A stretch of 64,000 nucleotides of DNA from Hymenobacter cheonanensis (GTDB lineage: Bacteria > Bacteroidota > Bacteroidia > Cytophagales > Hymenobacteraceae), in NCBI RefSeq assembly GCF_030581075.1, contig NZ_JAUQSW010000007.1, forward strand, positions 124,001-188,000, in the 5' to 3' direction. Of the stretch, positions 44,849-52,297 are shown piece by piece. Numbering within the stretch: the stretch's first letter is position 1; the number at the start of each line of letters is the position of its first letter. The position numbers and the translations under genes are program-made. The notes below the pieces were generated by a model. It saw only the letters and a program-made list of their open reading frames with translations, did not search any database and was not told where the DNA came from.

Positions 44849-47377
44849 TTACAGCTTAAAGCTCAGCGAGAACGAGTAGTTGCGCGGGGCGATGGGGTTG
44901 ATGCTGTTATCGTCGTGCACGTTGTAGCTCAGCTCGTTGAGCAGGTTGGCCACCTTGGCCCGGAACTGGAAGCGCTGGTAGGCGTAGCCCACGTTGGCAT
45001 CAAACTGAAAGTAATTGGGCAGGGCAATGAGCTGGAAGGCATCGCCGCTAGGCCAGGCCTGGCCGGTGGCGGGGTTTAGGAGACGGTTGTTGCGGCCGGC
45101 CAGGCGGTCGCCCACGTAGTAGCCGGTGGTGCCCAGCGAGAGGCCGCGCAAAAAGCCGGTTTCGCGCAGCGAGCTGAAGTTGTAGAAAATGCTGGCGCTG
45201 GCCGTGTGGGCGGGGTTGTAGCGCAGGCGGCTGCCGTCTTCGTAAATATTGCTGCGGGTGTAGGCGGTATTGTTGTAGCTGTAGCCAGCCAGCACCGACC
45301 AGCCCAGGTAGGGCTTGCTTTGCACATCTACTTCCACGCCTTTGCTCGTGACCTGGCCGGCTAGCTCCTGGGCGCTGGGGAAGGCCGTGTTGTAGGTGGG
45401 CGAGCCGGGCAGCACGGTCTGGGGCTGGTTGCTGTTCACGATTTGGTACAGCGTCACGTTGGCCGAGAGCGCGCCCTGAAAGAGGTCGTTTTTGATGCCT
45501 ACCTCATACTGGTCCACTACCGAGGGGGCTAGCGAGGCGCCGGTCACGTCTACGCCGGTATTGGGCGCGAACGAGTTGGAATACGACGCAAACACGGCCG
45601 AGGTCTTAATGGGCTGATACACCAAGCCCAGGCGCGGCGAAAAGGCATTGTCGTAGCGGCGGTTTTCGACGTAGGTGCCGGCCGTTTTGGCCGTCAGCGT
45701 GGCGGGGTTCGAGTAGTAGTACACGTCGCTGGGCGTTTCCTGGTAGCTCCAGCGCAGGCCGGCCAGCACCTTCACTTTCTCGCCCAGGCTCACCAGGTCC
45801 TGGGCGTAGAAGCCAGCCCGGCGGGTATTGTCTTTGGTGAGGGAGTTGCGCACGAGGGCATCGAAGCCGCCCAGGCGCAGGGCGGGCTGCGCGATTACCC
45901 GGCTAGGGTCCAGGATGTTGATAACGTCGAACGTGGACACGGCCGTGGTGGCGCTGGTGGGCGAGGCCGGGTTGGTGTAGGCTAGCGTGTTGGTGTTGTA
46001 CTGGTCGGCGTCGGCCCCCACCAGCAGCGTGTGGCCGATGGTGCCGGTGCGGAACTGCCCCGTGAGGTCAACCTCGGCCAGGAAATAGTTCTGGCTCGTT
46101 TCGGTGCGTTGCAGGCCCCGCGCCCAGTTGCCATAGGTGGCGCCGGGCGTGGCCACGATGCCCGTGGGGCGGGCCGCGCTCTGCAAATCGTTGTCGTAGC
46201 GCTGAAAGCCGCCGATGGCCCGCACCGTCCACCCGTCGCTGAGGCGGCTGGTGAGGGTGGCCGTGGCGCTGGTTTGCTGGGTTGAGTTCAGGGCATCGGC
46301 TACGTTGAGGAAGCGCGAGCGCGAGTCCTGAATCTGGTAGTTGATGGCCCCGATGCCGTAGTCGGGCGTGCGGCGGTCGCGCAGGAAGTCGCCTTCCAGG
46401 ATAAAATCTGTTTTGGGGCTGAGGCGGAACAGCAGCGAGGGGTTGACGTAGAAGCGGTTATAGCGCACGCCGTCGCGGTAGCTGTCGCCGCGCTCGTAGG
46501 TGCCGTTGAGCCGGAAAGCGGCCTTGTCGCTCTGCCCAATGGCGCCGTACACGTCCACAATCGGCTTCACCAGCCCGAAGCTGCCCACGCGCATCGTCAC
46601 GGAGCCGCCGCGCTCGAAGAGCGGCTTCTTGGTCACAAGGTTGAGCACGCCGCCCGCCGCCACGTTGCCGTAGAGAATGGCCGCGCTGCCCTTCAGCACC
46701 TCCAGGCGCTCCAGCGAGCTGGCCTCGGGCAGAATACCATTATTGAAGCGCACCCCGTTTTTGAACGTGTTGCTGCTGGTGTAGGCAAAGCCGCGGCTGG
46801 CAATTTCCTCCTGCGTGCCGCCGGTGGCGCCCATCACGTACACACCCGGCGTGTTGGCCAGGGCATCGCTCAGGCGCAGCACCTGCTGTTGCTCCAGCAC
46901 CTGGCGCTCCACGGTGAGGCTGGCCTGGGGCATATCGAGCGGGGCAATGGGCAGCTTGCCCAGGGTAGTGGGGCGTTGGTTGAGGCTTTTATTCCCGGTC
47001 ACGGTCACCTCGTCGAGCTGGCGGTTGCCGCGCGCCAGCGTCAGGGCGGGGGGCGTAACCGTCTGGCCGGCTACTACTTCCACTGTTACTTCCTGCGCCG
47101 AGTAGCCCAGGCCCGTGAAGGTGAGCACCTGCCAGCCGGCCGGCGCGTCGAGCCGGAAATTGCCATCGGCATCGGGCGTAGTGCCGTGGGTAGTGCCGCG
47201 CACCAGCACGGCTACGTGGTCGGCACTCTGGCCATCGGCTAGGGTCACGCGGCCCGCAATAGTGCCCAGGCGGTGGTGCTGGGCATGGTGCGGCACCGCC
47301 GGGGCCTGCGTTTGGGCCTGGCCTAGCAGCGGGAAAGCAAGCGTGGAAAAGAGCAGCGGAGAGAAAAGGTGTCGCAT
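44849..47377 (-). CDS. TonB-dependent siderophore receptor
   Basis: An 842-residue outer-membrane transporter. After signal peptide MRHLFSPLLFSTLAFPLLGQAQ comes a CarboxypepD_reg domain (about 36-118; GRVTLADGQSADHVAVLV, FTGLGYSAQEVTV), then the plug (about 140-250; ANTPGVYVMGATGGTQEE, LERLEVLKGSAAILYG, GGVLNLVTKKP) and a FhuA-type 22-strand barrel ending in PRNYSFSLSFKL. The plug phrases place it with ferric-siderophore (FhuA/FpvA-like) receptors, so iron uptake is likely; the exact siderophore is unknown. The promoter carries two identical 13-base repeats around its -7 box, which suggests iron-dependent repression. No siderophore synthesis genes are visible nearby. Confidence 0.94.
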   Translation of the reverse strand: MRHLFSPLLFSTLAFPLLGQAQTQAPAVPHHAQHHRLGTIAGRVTLADGQSADHVAVLVRGTTHGTTPDADGNFRLDAPAGWQVLTFTGLGYSAQEVTVEVVAGQTVTPPALTLARGNRQLDEVTVTGNKSLNQRPTTLGKLPIAPLDMPQASLTVERQVLEQQQVLRLSDALANTPGVYVMGATGGTQEEIASRGFAYTSSNTFKNGVRFNNGILPEASSLERLEVLKGSAAILYGNVAAGGVLNLVTKKPLFERGGSVTMRVGSFGLVKPIVDVYGAIGQSDKAAFRLNGTYERGDSYRDGVRYNRFYVNPSLLFRLSPKTDFILEGDFLRDRRTPDYGIGAINYQIQDSRSRFLNVADALNSTQQTSATATLTSRLSDGWTVRAIGGFQRYDNDLQSAARPTGIVATPGATYGNWARGLQRTETSQNYFLAEVDLTGQFRTGTIGHTLLVGADADQYNTNTLAYTNPASPTSATTAVSTFDVINILDPSRVIAQPALRLGGFDALVRNSLTKDNTRRAGFYAQDLVSLGEKVKVLAGLRWSYQETPSDVYYYSNPATLTAKTAGTYVENRRYDNAFSPRLGLVYQPIKTSAVFASYSNSFAPNTGVDVTGASLAPSVVDQYEVGIKNDLFQGALSANVTLYQIVNSNQPQTVLPGSPTYNTAFPSAQELAGQVTSKGVEVDVQSKPYLGWSVLAGYSYNNTAYTRSNIYEDGSRLRYNPAHTASASIFYNFSSLRETGFLRGLSLGTTGYYVGDRLAGRNNRLLNPATGQAWPSGDAFQLIALPNYFQFDANVGYAYQRFQFRAKVANLLNELSYNVHDDNSINPIAPRNYSFSLSFKL

Positions 47378-47384
47378 GGGCTTA

Positions 47385-47439
47385 TTTAGAATCGTTCAAC
47401 GCAGCGCAAAGGTGCAGCTGAGTTTAGAATCGTTCCAAA
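47385..47439 (-). promoter_or_regulatory. TonB receptor promoter with paired operator-like repeats
   Basis: On the minus strand: -33 TTTG (47436-47439), a 21-base spacer, then CACCTTTG (47407-47414), one base off TAnnTTTG. The plus-strand 13-mer TTTAGAATCGTTC occurs exactly twice, at 47423-47435 inside the spacer and at 47385-47397 just past the expected transcript start. Copy one extends to the imperfect palindrome TTTAGAA-TCG-TTCCAAA. A repressor bound at both would cover the whole promoter; Fur-type control is inferred from the receptor. Confidence 0.6.
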
Positions 47440-47520
47440 TAGTGCAACAGCATGTTTTCAGCTGATTTTCATAAATGTTGTTAGGCAACTCACGATAAAA
47501 AATTGAGTATGAATATTTTG

Positions 47521-47550
47521 AAAATAAAAAAGGCCCCAGCTAAGGGGCCT
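47521..47550 (-). terminator. Rho-independent terminator of luciferase-like gene
   Basis: Minus strand AGGCCCC TTAGCT GGGGCCT followed by TTTTTTATTTT, 40 bases after the stop at 47590. Confidence 0.85.
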
Positions 47551-47589
47551 ATTTTATTTAGAACAAAATTAAATAGCTGGGGCAAGCAC

Positions 47590-48645
47590 TTAGTCCATTA
47601 GCACTTCGGCGCTTACTACGGGGCTAGCCGGAGCTAGCTCGAAGGCTTCGGCTAGCAACTCGTACGAGCGCAGGCGGTCAGCAAAATCGGCGGTGATGCT
47701 GGTCAGGATAAGCTCGTCTACCGCGTAGGCGGCGGCCAACTCGGTGAGCTGGGCGTGCACCTGGGCGGGCGTGCCGCTCACCACGCGGCCCTGGTGGTGG
47801 CGCAGGCGGGCCTGCTCCAGGGGACCAAACTGGTGGGCGGCCACTTCGGCGGCGGTGGGGTAGGGGCCGCGCACGCCCTGCTCGAAGCGCAGCAGCTGCA
47901 TCAGCATGGCTTTAGCTAAGGCGTTGGCTTTCTCCTCGGTGTCGGCGCAGAGCACGAATAGGGCCACGCTGGCCGCGGGCGCGGCCAGTTCGGGCGAGGG
48001 CCGGAACTGCTGGCGGTAGGCGCGCACCGCCGCCGGCCCGCCGCTAGGGTTGATAAACTGGGCAAACGTGAAGCCCAGGCCCAGCTGCGCGGCAAACTCG
48101 CCGCTCTGCCCGCTGCTGCTGAGCAGCCACAGCTCGGGCTGCGTCTCAATCTGCGGAATGGCCTGCACCCGCTCGTGGATGGTTTCGGGCGTGCGCTCAT
48201 CGCGCAGGTAGGCTTGCAAATCAACTAATTGCTCCACAAAGTCTTCTTCCGCAAACTTGTTGCTTGGGTTGAGGGCGTAAGCCGTGAGGCGGTCGGCCCC
48301 CGGCGCCCGGCCAATGCCCAGGTCGATGCGGCCGGGGTGCAGCGCCTCCAGCATTTTGAAGTTTTCGGCCACTTTCAGGGCCGAGTAGTGGGGCAGCATC
48401 ACGCCGCCCGACCCTAGCCGGATGCGGCTGGTGTGGGCGCCCAGGTGGGATAGTAGCACCTCGGGCGCGGGGCCGGCCAGGGTGGTGGTATTGTGGTGCT
48501 CGCTCACCCAGTAGCGGGTGTAGCCGAGGCGGTCGGCGAGCTGGGCGAGCTGCGTGGTTTCTTGCAAAGCCTGGCGGGCGGTGGCGCCGGGCCGCACCGG
48601 CGACTGGTCGAGCACGCTCAGGCGCAGAGTGGAGGAGGTAGGCAT
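47590..48645 (-). CDS. LLM class (luciferase-like) flavin monooxygenase, MsnO8 type
   Basis: 351 residues in the bacterial luciferase TIM-barrel family, FMN/F420-type. Family phrases are LSVLDQSPVRPG at the start, LGYTRYWVSEHHN, the LGSGGVMLPHYSALKVAENF segment, and HPGRIDLGIGRAPG with the flavin-phosphate contacts. The conserved start LSVLDQSP and overall length fit the MsnO8/YhbW-like single-subunit group. The substrate is unknown; most relatives oxidise small organic molecules with reduced flavin. The gene is divergent from dienelactone hydrolase by 100 bases, and both could act on aromatic or lactone compounds, though that is only context. A clear terminator follows it. Confidence 0.93.
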   Translation of the reverse strand: MPTSSTLRLSVLDQSPVRPGATARQALQETTQLAQLADRLGYTRYWVSEHHNTTTLAGPAPEVLLSHLGAHTSRIRLGSGGVMLPHYSALKVAENFKMLEALHPGRIDLGIGRAPGADRLTAYALNPSNKFAEEDFVEQLVDLQAYLRDERTPETIHERVQAIPQIETQPELWLLSSSGQSGEFAAQLGLGFTFAQFINPSGGPAAVRAYRQQFRPSPELAAPAASVALFVLCADTEEKANALAKAMLMQLLRFEQGVRGPYPTAAEVAAHQFGPLEQARLRHHQGRVVSGTPAQVHAQLTELAAAYAVDELILTSITADFADRLRSYELLAEAFELAPASPVVSAEVLMD

Positions 48646-48745
48646 AAGCTAGCGGACTACAGAAACGAGAATCGACGGGTGAAAACATCGGCTTCCGCCG
48701 CCTTGTTTCTGGCTCCGAATCCTTTTCCCAGTTTCCCAGCCTTTT

Positions 48746-49456
48746 ATGAGCACCCCCAACGCACTCGTGCTGCCCGTGGCCGACGGCACCGCCATGCACG
48801 CCTATGCGGCCCAGCCCCAGCACACCGCCAGCGCCCCCGGCATCATTCTCTTTCAGGAGGCCTTTGGCGTGAATGGCCACATTCGCAACGTGGCCGACCG
48901 GCTAGCCCAGGCGGGCTACGTGGTGGTGGCGCCCGAGCTGTTTCACCGCACTGCCGCGCCGGGCCTGGAAATTCCGTACAACGACTTTCCGAGCGCCATG
49001 CCGCACTTCCAGGGCATCACGCCCGAGGGGCTGGCCCACGATGCGCAGGCCGCCTACGACTGGCTGCTAGCCCAGCCCAACGTGCAGAAGGACAATATTG
49101 CGGCCATCGGCTTTTGCCTGGGCGGGCGCGTGGCCTTTGTGGCCAATACCGTGCTGCCGCTCAAAGCCGCCGTGTCGTACTACGGCGGTGGCCTGCACAC
49201 CCTGGCCGACCGGGCTAAGGACCTGCACGCGCCGCACCTGTTTTTCTGGGGCGGCCTCGACCAGCACATCTCGAAGGAGAATGTCAAGACGATAATCGAC
49301 GCCGTGGACGCTACCGGCAAGCCCTACATCAGCACCGTTATCTCCTACGCCGACCACGGCTTCAACTGCGACGAGCGCCCTAGCTACAACAAAGACGCTG
49401 CCGCCGAGGCCTGGGCCCTCACGCTGGCCTTTTTTAAGGAGAAGCTAGGGGCGTAG
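48746..49456 (+). CDS. Dienelactone hydrolase family protein
   Basis: A 236-residue alpha/beta hydrolase with a cysteine nucleophile, as in carboxymethylenebutenolidase. The catalytic triad is visible: Cys124 in GFCLGG, Asp172 in GGLDQHIS, and His204 in YADHGF. The glutamate of LFQEAFGVN that lines the active site in dienelactone hydrolases is also present. It is probably cytoplasmic; no signal peptide is seen. Family members cleave dienelactone in chloroaromatic breakdown, but many have broader esterase roles, so no gene symbol is given. Its stop codon falls inside the left arm of a long inverted repeat. Confidence 0.93.
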   Translation: MSTPNALVLPVADGTAMHAYAAQPQHTASAPGIILFQEAFGVNGHIRNVADRLAQAGYVVVAPELFHRTAAPGLEIPYNDFPSAMPHFQGITPEGLAHDAQAAYDWLLAQPNVQKDNIAAIGFCLGGRVAFVANTVLPLKAAVSYYGGGLHTLADRAKDLHAPHLFFWGGLDQHISKENVKTIIDAVDATGKPYISTVISYADHGFNCDERPSYNKDAAAEAWALTLAFFKEKLGA

Positions 49457-49560
49457 CGCAAGCTTTGACTTGCGAGCGAGCACCGCGAGCAACTGCGTAA
49501 GCGAACGTCAGCATCCGTGAATGCTCGCCGCGCTCGCTCGCAAGCTAAAGCTTACGCTAC
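49453..49560. repeat. Inverted intergenic repeat, family 3
   Basis: Arms 49453-49491 and 49522-49560 (39 bp, about 33 matching) start GTAGCGCAAGCTTTGACTTG and GTAGCGTAAGCTTTAGCTTG when read the same way. The left arm includes the stop codon of the dienelactone hydrolase gene. It differs in sequence from families 1 and 2. Confidence 0.85.
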
Positions 49561-49599
49561 ATCTGTAACCTTTCAGCCCCCAAATGCATACAGAGGGGC

Positions 49600-50643
49600 A
49601 TGAAAACTTCCCGCCGACCTTCTTCCTCCTGGGCTTGGGCCGCTGGCCTGGGCCTGGCTGCCCTGGCCACTACCGTTTGGCGCAACCGGCGCGGCTCGTA
49701 CGAGCTAACGGGGCGCACCGTGCTCATCACCGGCGGCTCGCGCGGGCTGGGCCTGGTGCTGGCCCGCCGCGCCGTGCTCGAAGGCGCGCGCGTGGCCATC
49801 TGCGCCCGCGACGAGCAGGAGCTGGCCCGCGCCCGCCAGGACCTGCTAGGCTACGGCGGCACCGAAAACACCGTGCTGGCCCTGGCCCGCGACCTTACCG
49901 ATGCCGCCGAGGTGCGCTCGCTGGTGGCCGAGGTCGAGAGCAAGCTCGGCGGTATTGATGTGCTGGTGAATAACGCCGGCATCATTATCGGGGGGCCGCT
50001 CGAAAACATGGACGCCCGCGACTTTGAGGATGCCATGAACACGCACTTCTGGGCGCCTTTTCATGCCATGCAGGCGGTGCTGCCGGGTATGCGGCTGCGC
50101 GGCGAGGGGCGCATTATTAATATCTCGTCGCTGGGGGGCAAGGTGGCTATTCCGCACCTCACGGCCTATAGCGCCAGCAAGTTTGCCCTGGTCGGCTTGT
50201 CGGAGGGCTTTCGGGCTGAGCTGAGCCAGCACGGCATTTATGTAACTACGGTGTGCCCCGGCCTGCTGCGCACCGGCAGCGCCCAAAATGCCGACGTGAA
50301 GGGCAACCACGAGAAAGAGTACGCCTGGTTCAGCATTGCCGACGCCCTGCCCGGCTTCACGATGAGCGCCGAAGACGCGGCCCGCCGCATCTGGAACGCC
50401 GCCCGGCGCGGCGACGGCGAGCTGATTTTGTCGCTGCCGGCCAAGCTGCTGGCCACTTTCCACGGCATCGCGCCCGGCACCACCGTCGATATTCTGGCCT
50501 GGGTAAACCGGGCCCTGCCCGCCACCGGCGAGAGCGCCGCTGCCAACGAGCGCCGCAAAGGCTACGAAAGCGAAACGCCTATCACGCAGTCGTTTCTCAC
50601 CAAGCTCAACCGCAACGAGGCCGCCCGCAACAACGAGAACTAG
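49600..50643 (+). CDS. Short-chain dehydrogenase/reductase with N-terminal membrane helix
   Basis: 347 residues, longer than a plain SDR. Residues 11-27 (WAWAAGLGLAALATTVW) form a likely membrane anchor followed by an Arg-rich stretch. The SDR core has TGGSRGLG (44-51), NNAG (124-127), Ser177, Tyr190 and Lys194, with VNNAGIIIGGPLENMD. An Arg after the second strand (CARDEQE) suggests NADP. After residue 250 comes a C-terminal helical region with LPAKLLATFHGIAPGTTVDIL, seen in anchored SDRs of unknown substrate. The ATG at 49600 lies 40 bases past the family 3 repeat. A strong terminator follows. The substrate cannot be told. Confidence 0.92.
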   Translation: MKTSRRPSSSWAWAAGLGLAALATTVWRNRRGSYELTGRTVLITGGSRGLGLVLARRAVLEGARVAICARDEQELARARQDLLGYGGTENTVLALARDLTDAAEVRSLVAEVESKLGGIDVLVNNAGIIIGGPLENMDARDFEDAMNTHFWAPFHAMQAVLPGMRLRGEGRIINISSLGGKVAIPHLTAYSASKFALVGLSEGFRAELSQHGIYVTTVCPGLLRTGSAQNADVKGNHEKEYAWFSIADALPGFTMSAEDAARRIWNAARRGDGELILSLPAKLLATFHGIAPGTTVDILAWVNRALPATGESAAANERRKGYESETPITQSFLTKLNRNEAARNNEN

Positions 50644-50687
50644 GGGCACCCGCGGGCTGCTGTTTCAGCAGCAGGGGCTAGCGAAGA

Positions 50688-50721
50688 GGGCCGCTCATAC
50701 CAGGTATGAGCGGCCCTTTTT
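50688..50721 (+). terminator. Terminator after SDR gene
   Basis: GGGCCGCTCATACC (50688-50701) and GGTATGAGCGGCCC (50703-50716) form a perfect 14-bp stem followed by TTTTT. It may also serve the convergent tolC-type gene. Confidence 0.87.
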
Positions 50722-50761
50722 CAATGGCTTAGCCGGCAGGATAGCCAGCGTTGGGTGGTTG

Positions 50762-52111
50762 CTAGGGTGCCAGCAGCGCCGCCAGCTGGCGCAGCGTAAT
50801 TTCGGCCGCCTTCGCATTATAGCGGTAATTGACCAGGCGGTAGCCGGCATCTTCGTAGCTCTGCTGCGCGATGCGCACATCGACCAGGGTCGAGAGGCCG
50901 GCGTCGAGGCGCATCTGCACGAGTTTGAGTAGGTTGCGGGCGGTGGTGTAGCTGGCTTCGGCCGTGTCTACAAGGGCCAGCGTTTGCTCGTAGGCTTCCC
51001 AGGCCTTGCGGGCATTCAGCTGGTAGTTCTGCTGCAAGGCAGTGCGTTGCAGCTCAGCTGTTTTGGTGTTCACACGGGCCACGTCGACGAGGCGCTTATT
51101 TACGCCGCCCGAGTAGATGGGCACCGCCAGCCCTAGCCCCGCATACGGCCCGTAGCTCTGGTTGAAGAGCGTGGTGCCCACCGCGTTCTGGTTGCGGGCA
51201 AAGTTGGTGCCCGCATTGATGCCTAGCGAAGGGTAGCGGTTGGCGCGGGCCACGCGCTCCAGCAGCTCATTTACGCGCACCTGGCGGTCGGCGGCCAGCA
51301 GGGCCGGGTTGCGCACGAGCGAGGCCTGAATGTCGGCCCAGCGCAGGTCGCGGCTCACCGGAATGCTGTCTTCCAGCGCAATGGGCGTCGTCAAATCCAG
51401 CGTCAGGGCGCGCAGCAAATCGGCCGTAGCCTGCTCGGCGGCCAGCGCCTGCTGGCCCTGCGTTTGCAGCTGAGCATTCAGGTCGAGCTGCGCCTGAAAC
51501 TTATCGGCGTTGTTGGCCAGCCCCACTGCCTGGCGCGCCTCGATGAGGCGCAGCTTCTGGCGCGACACCTCCACCGAAGCCTGCAAGGTGCGGATGTAGC
51601 GCTGCTGTTGCACCACAGCGTAGTACTTCAGGCTCACATCGGCCAGCACGTTCTGCACCGTCGAGTTGAGCTGCAGCTCGCTGATTTGCTGCAACTCATC
51701 AAGCCGCTTGCGATTGGCCACCACGTAGCCACCATTGTAGAGCAGGTAGGAGCCGGCTAGCCCAAAGTTGTACTGCGTAGAGCGGGCCCCGGTGCGGATG
51801 GTCGTCTGGCCGGTATTAAACTCCTGGTTGGTGTTGTTAATCACCACGTTGTTGCTGCCCGCCAGGGCTAGCGTCGGCAGGCCGCCCGCAAAGCCCAGCG
51901 TGTTTTGCAGGCGTTGCACCTCCACCGCGTTCTGGCCAATCTGAATATCGAGGCTGTTTTTGAGGGCCGTTTGCAAGGCCTCGTGCAGCGTGAGCAGGGG
52001 CGCCGGCGGGTTGGCCGCTACGGCGGGCGGGGGCACCGCCGGGGTGGGCGTTTGGGCCCGGCTGGCGGTGCTGAGGCTGAGCAGCGTGAGGCCGATAAAC
52101 AGAGATTTCAT
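50762..52111 (-). CDS. TolC family outer-membrane efflux protein
   Basis: The outer-membrane channel of an RND efflux system, 449 residues from the ATG at 52111 (MKSLFIGLTLLSLSTASRAQ signal peptide); a TTG three codons earlier is a weaker choice. Two OEP repeats are visible, each with long helical stretches: LTLHEALQTALKNSLDIQIG then RYIRTLQASVEVSRQKL, and again DIQASLVRNPALLAADRQV then NYQLNARKAWEAYEQTL. The strand-forming part SYGPYAGLGLAVPIYSGG matches the family. It is the last gene of the operon adaptor-pump-TolC, separated from the pump gene by 186 bases that hold a family 2 palindrome, so its expression may be tuned separately. Confidence 0.94.
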   Translation of the reverse strand: MKSLFIGLTLLSLSTASRAQTPTPAVPPPAVAANPPAPLLTLHEALQTALKNSLDIQIGQNAVEVQRLQNTLGFAGGLPTLALAGSNNVVINNTNQEFNTGQTTIRTGARSTQYNFGLAGSYLLYNGGYVVANRKRLDELQQISELQLNSTVQNVLADVSLKYYAVVQQQRYIRTLQASVEVSRQKLRLIEARQAVGLANNADKFQAQLDLNAQLQTQGQQALAAEQATADLLRALTLDLTTPIALEDSIPVSRDLRWADIQASLVRNPALLAADRQVRVNELLERVARANRYPSLGINAGTNFARNQNAVGTTLFNQSYGPYAGLGLAVPIYSGGVNKRLVDVARVNTKTAELQRTALQQNYQLNARKAWEAYEQTLALVDTAEASYTTARNLLKLVQMRLDAGLSTLVDVRIAQQSYEDAGYRLVNYRYNAKAAEITLRQLAALLAP

Positions 52112-52130
52112 GGCAGGCAAAACAGGTTCA

Positions 52131-52281
52131 TGTCCGGGCGCGGTTACTTCACCCCCGGCCCCTCTCCTTGGGGAGAGGGGAGATTAACTACTTACTTATT
52201 AATGACAACGCGCATTTATTTGCGGTCGGCTACCCTCTCCCCAAGGAGAGGGGCCGGGGGTGAGGTAATCGCGCCCGGACA
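52131..52281. repeat. Palindromic intergenic repeat, family 2 (copy C)
   Basis: Arms 52131-52180 and 52232-52281 (50 bp, about 47 matching) start TGTCCGGGCGCG and contain CCCCTCTCCTTGGGGAGAGG. Loop about 50 bases, AT-rich. It sits inside the efflux operon between pump and TolC genes. Confidence 0.92.
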
Positions 52282-52297
52282 CGCTACTTAGCAAGTA

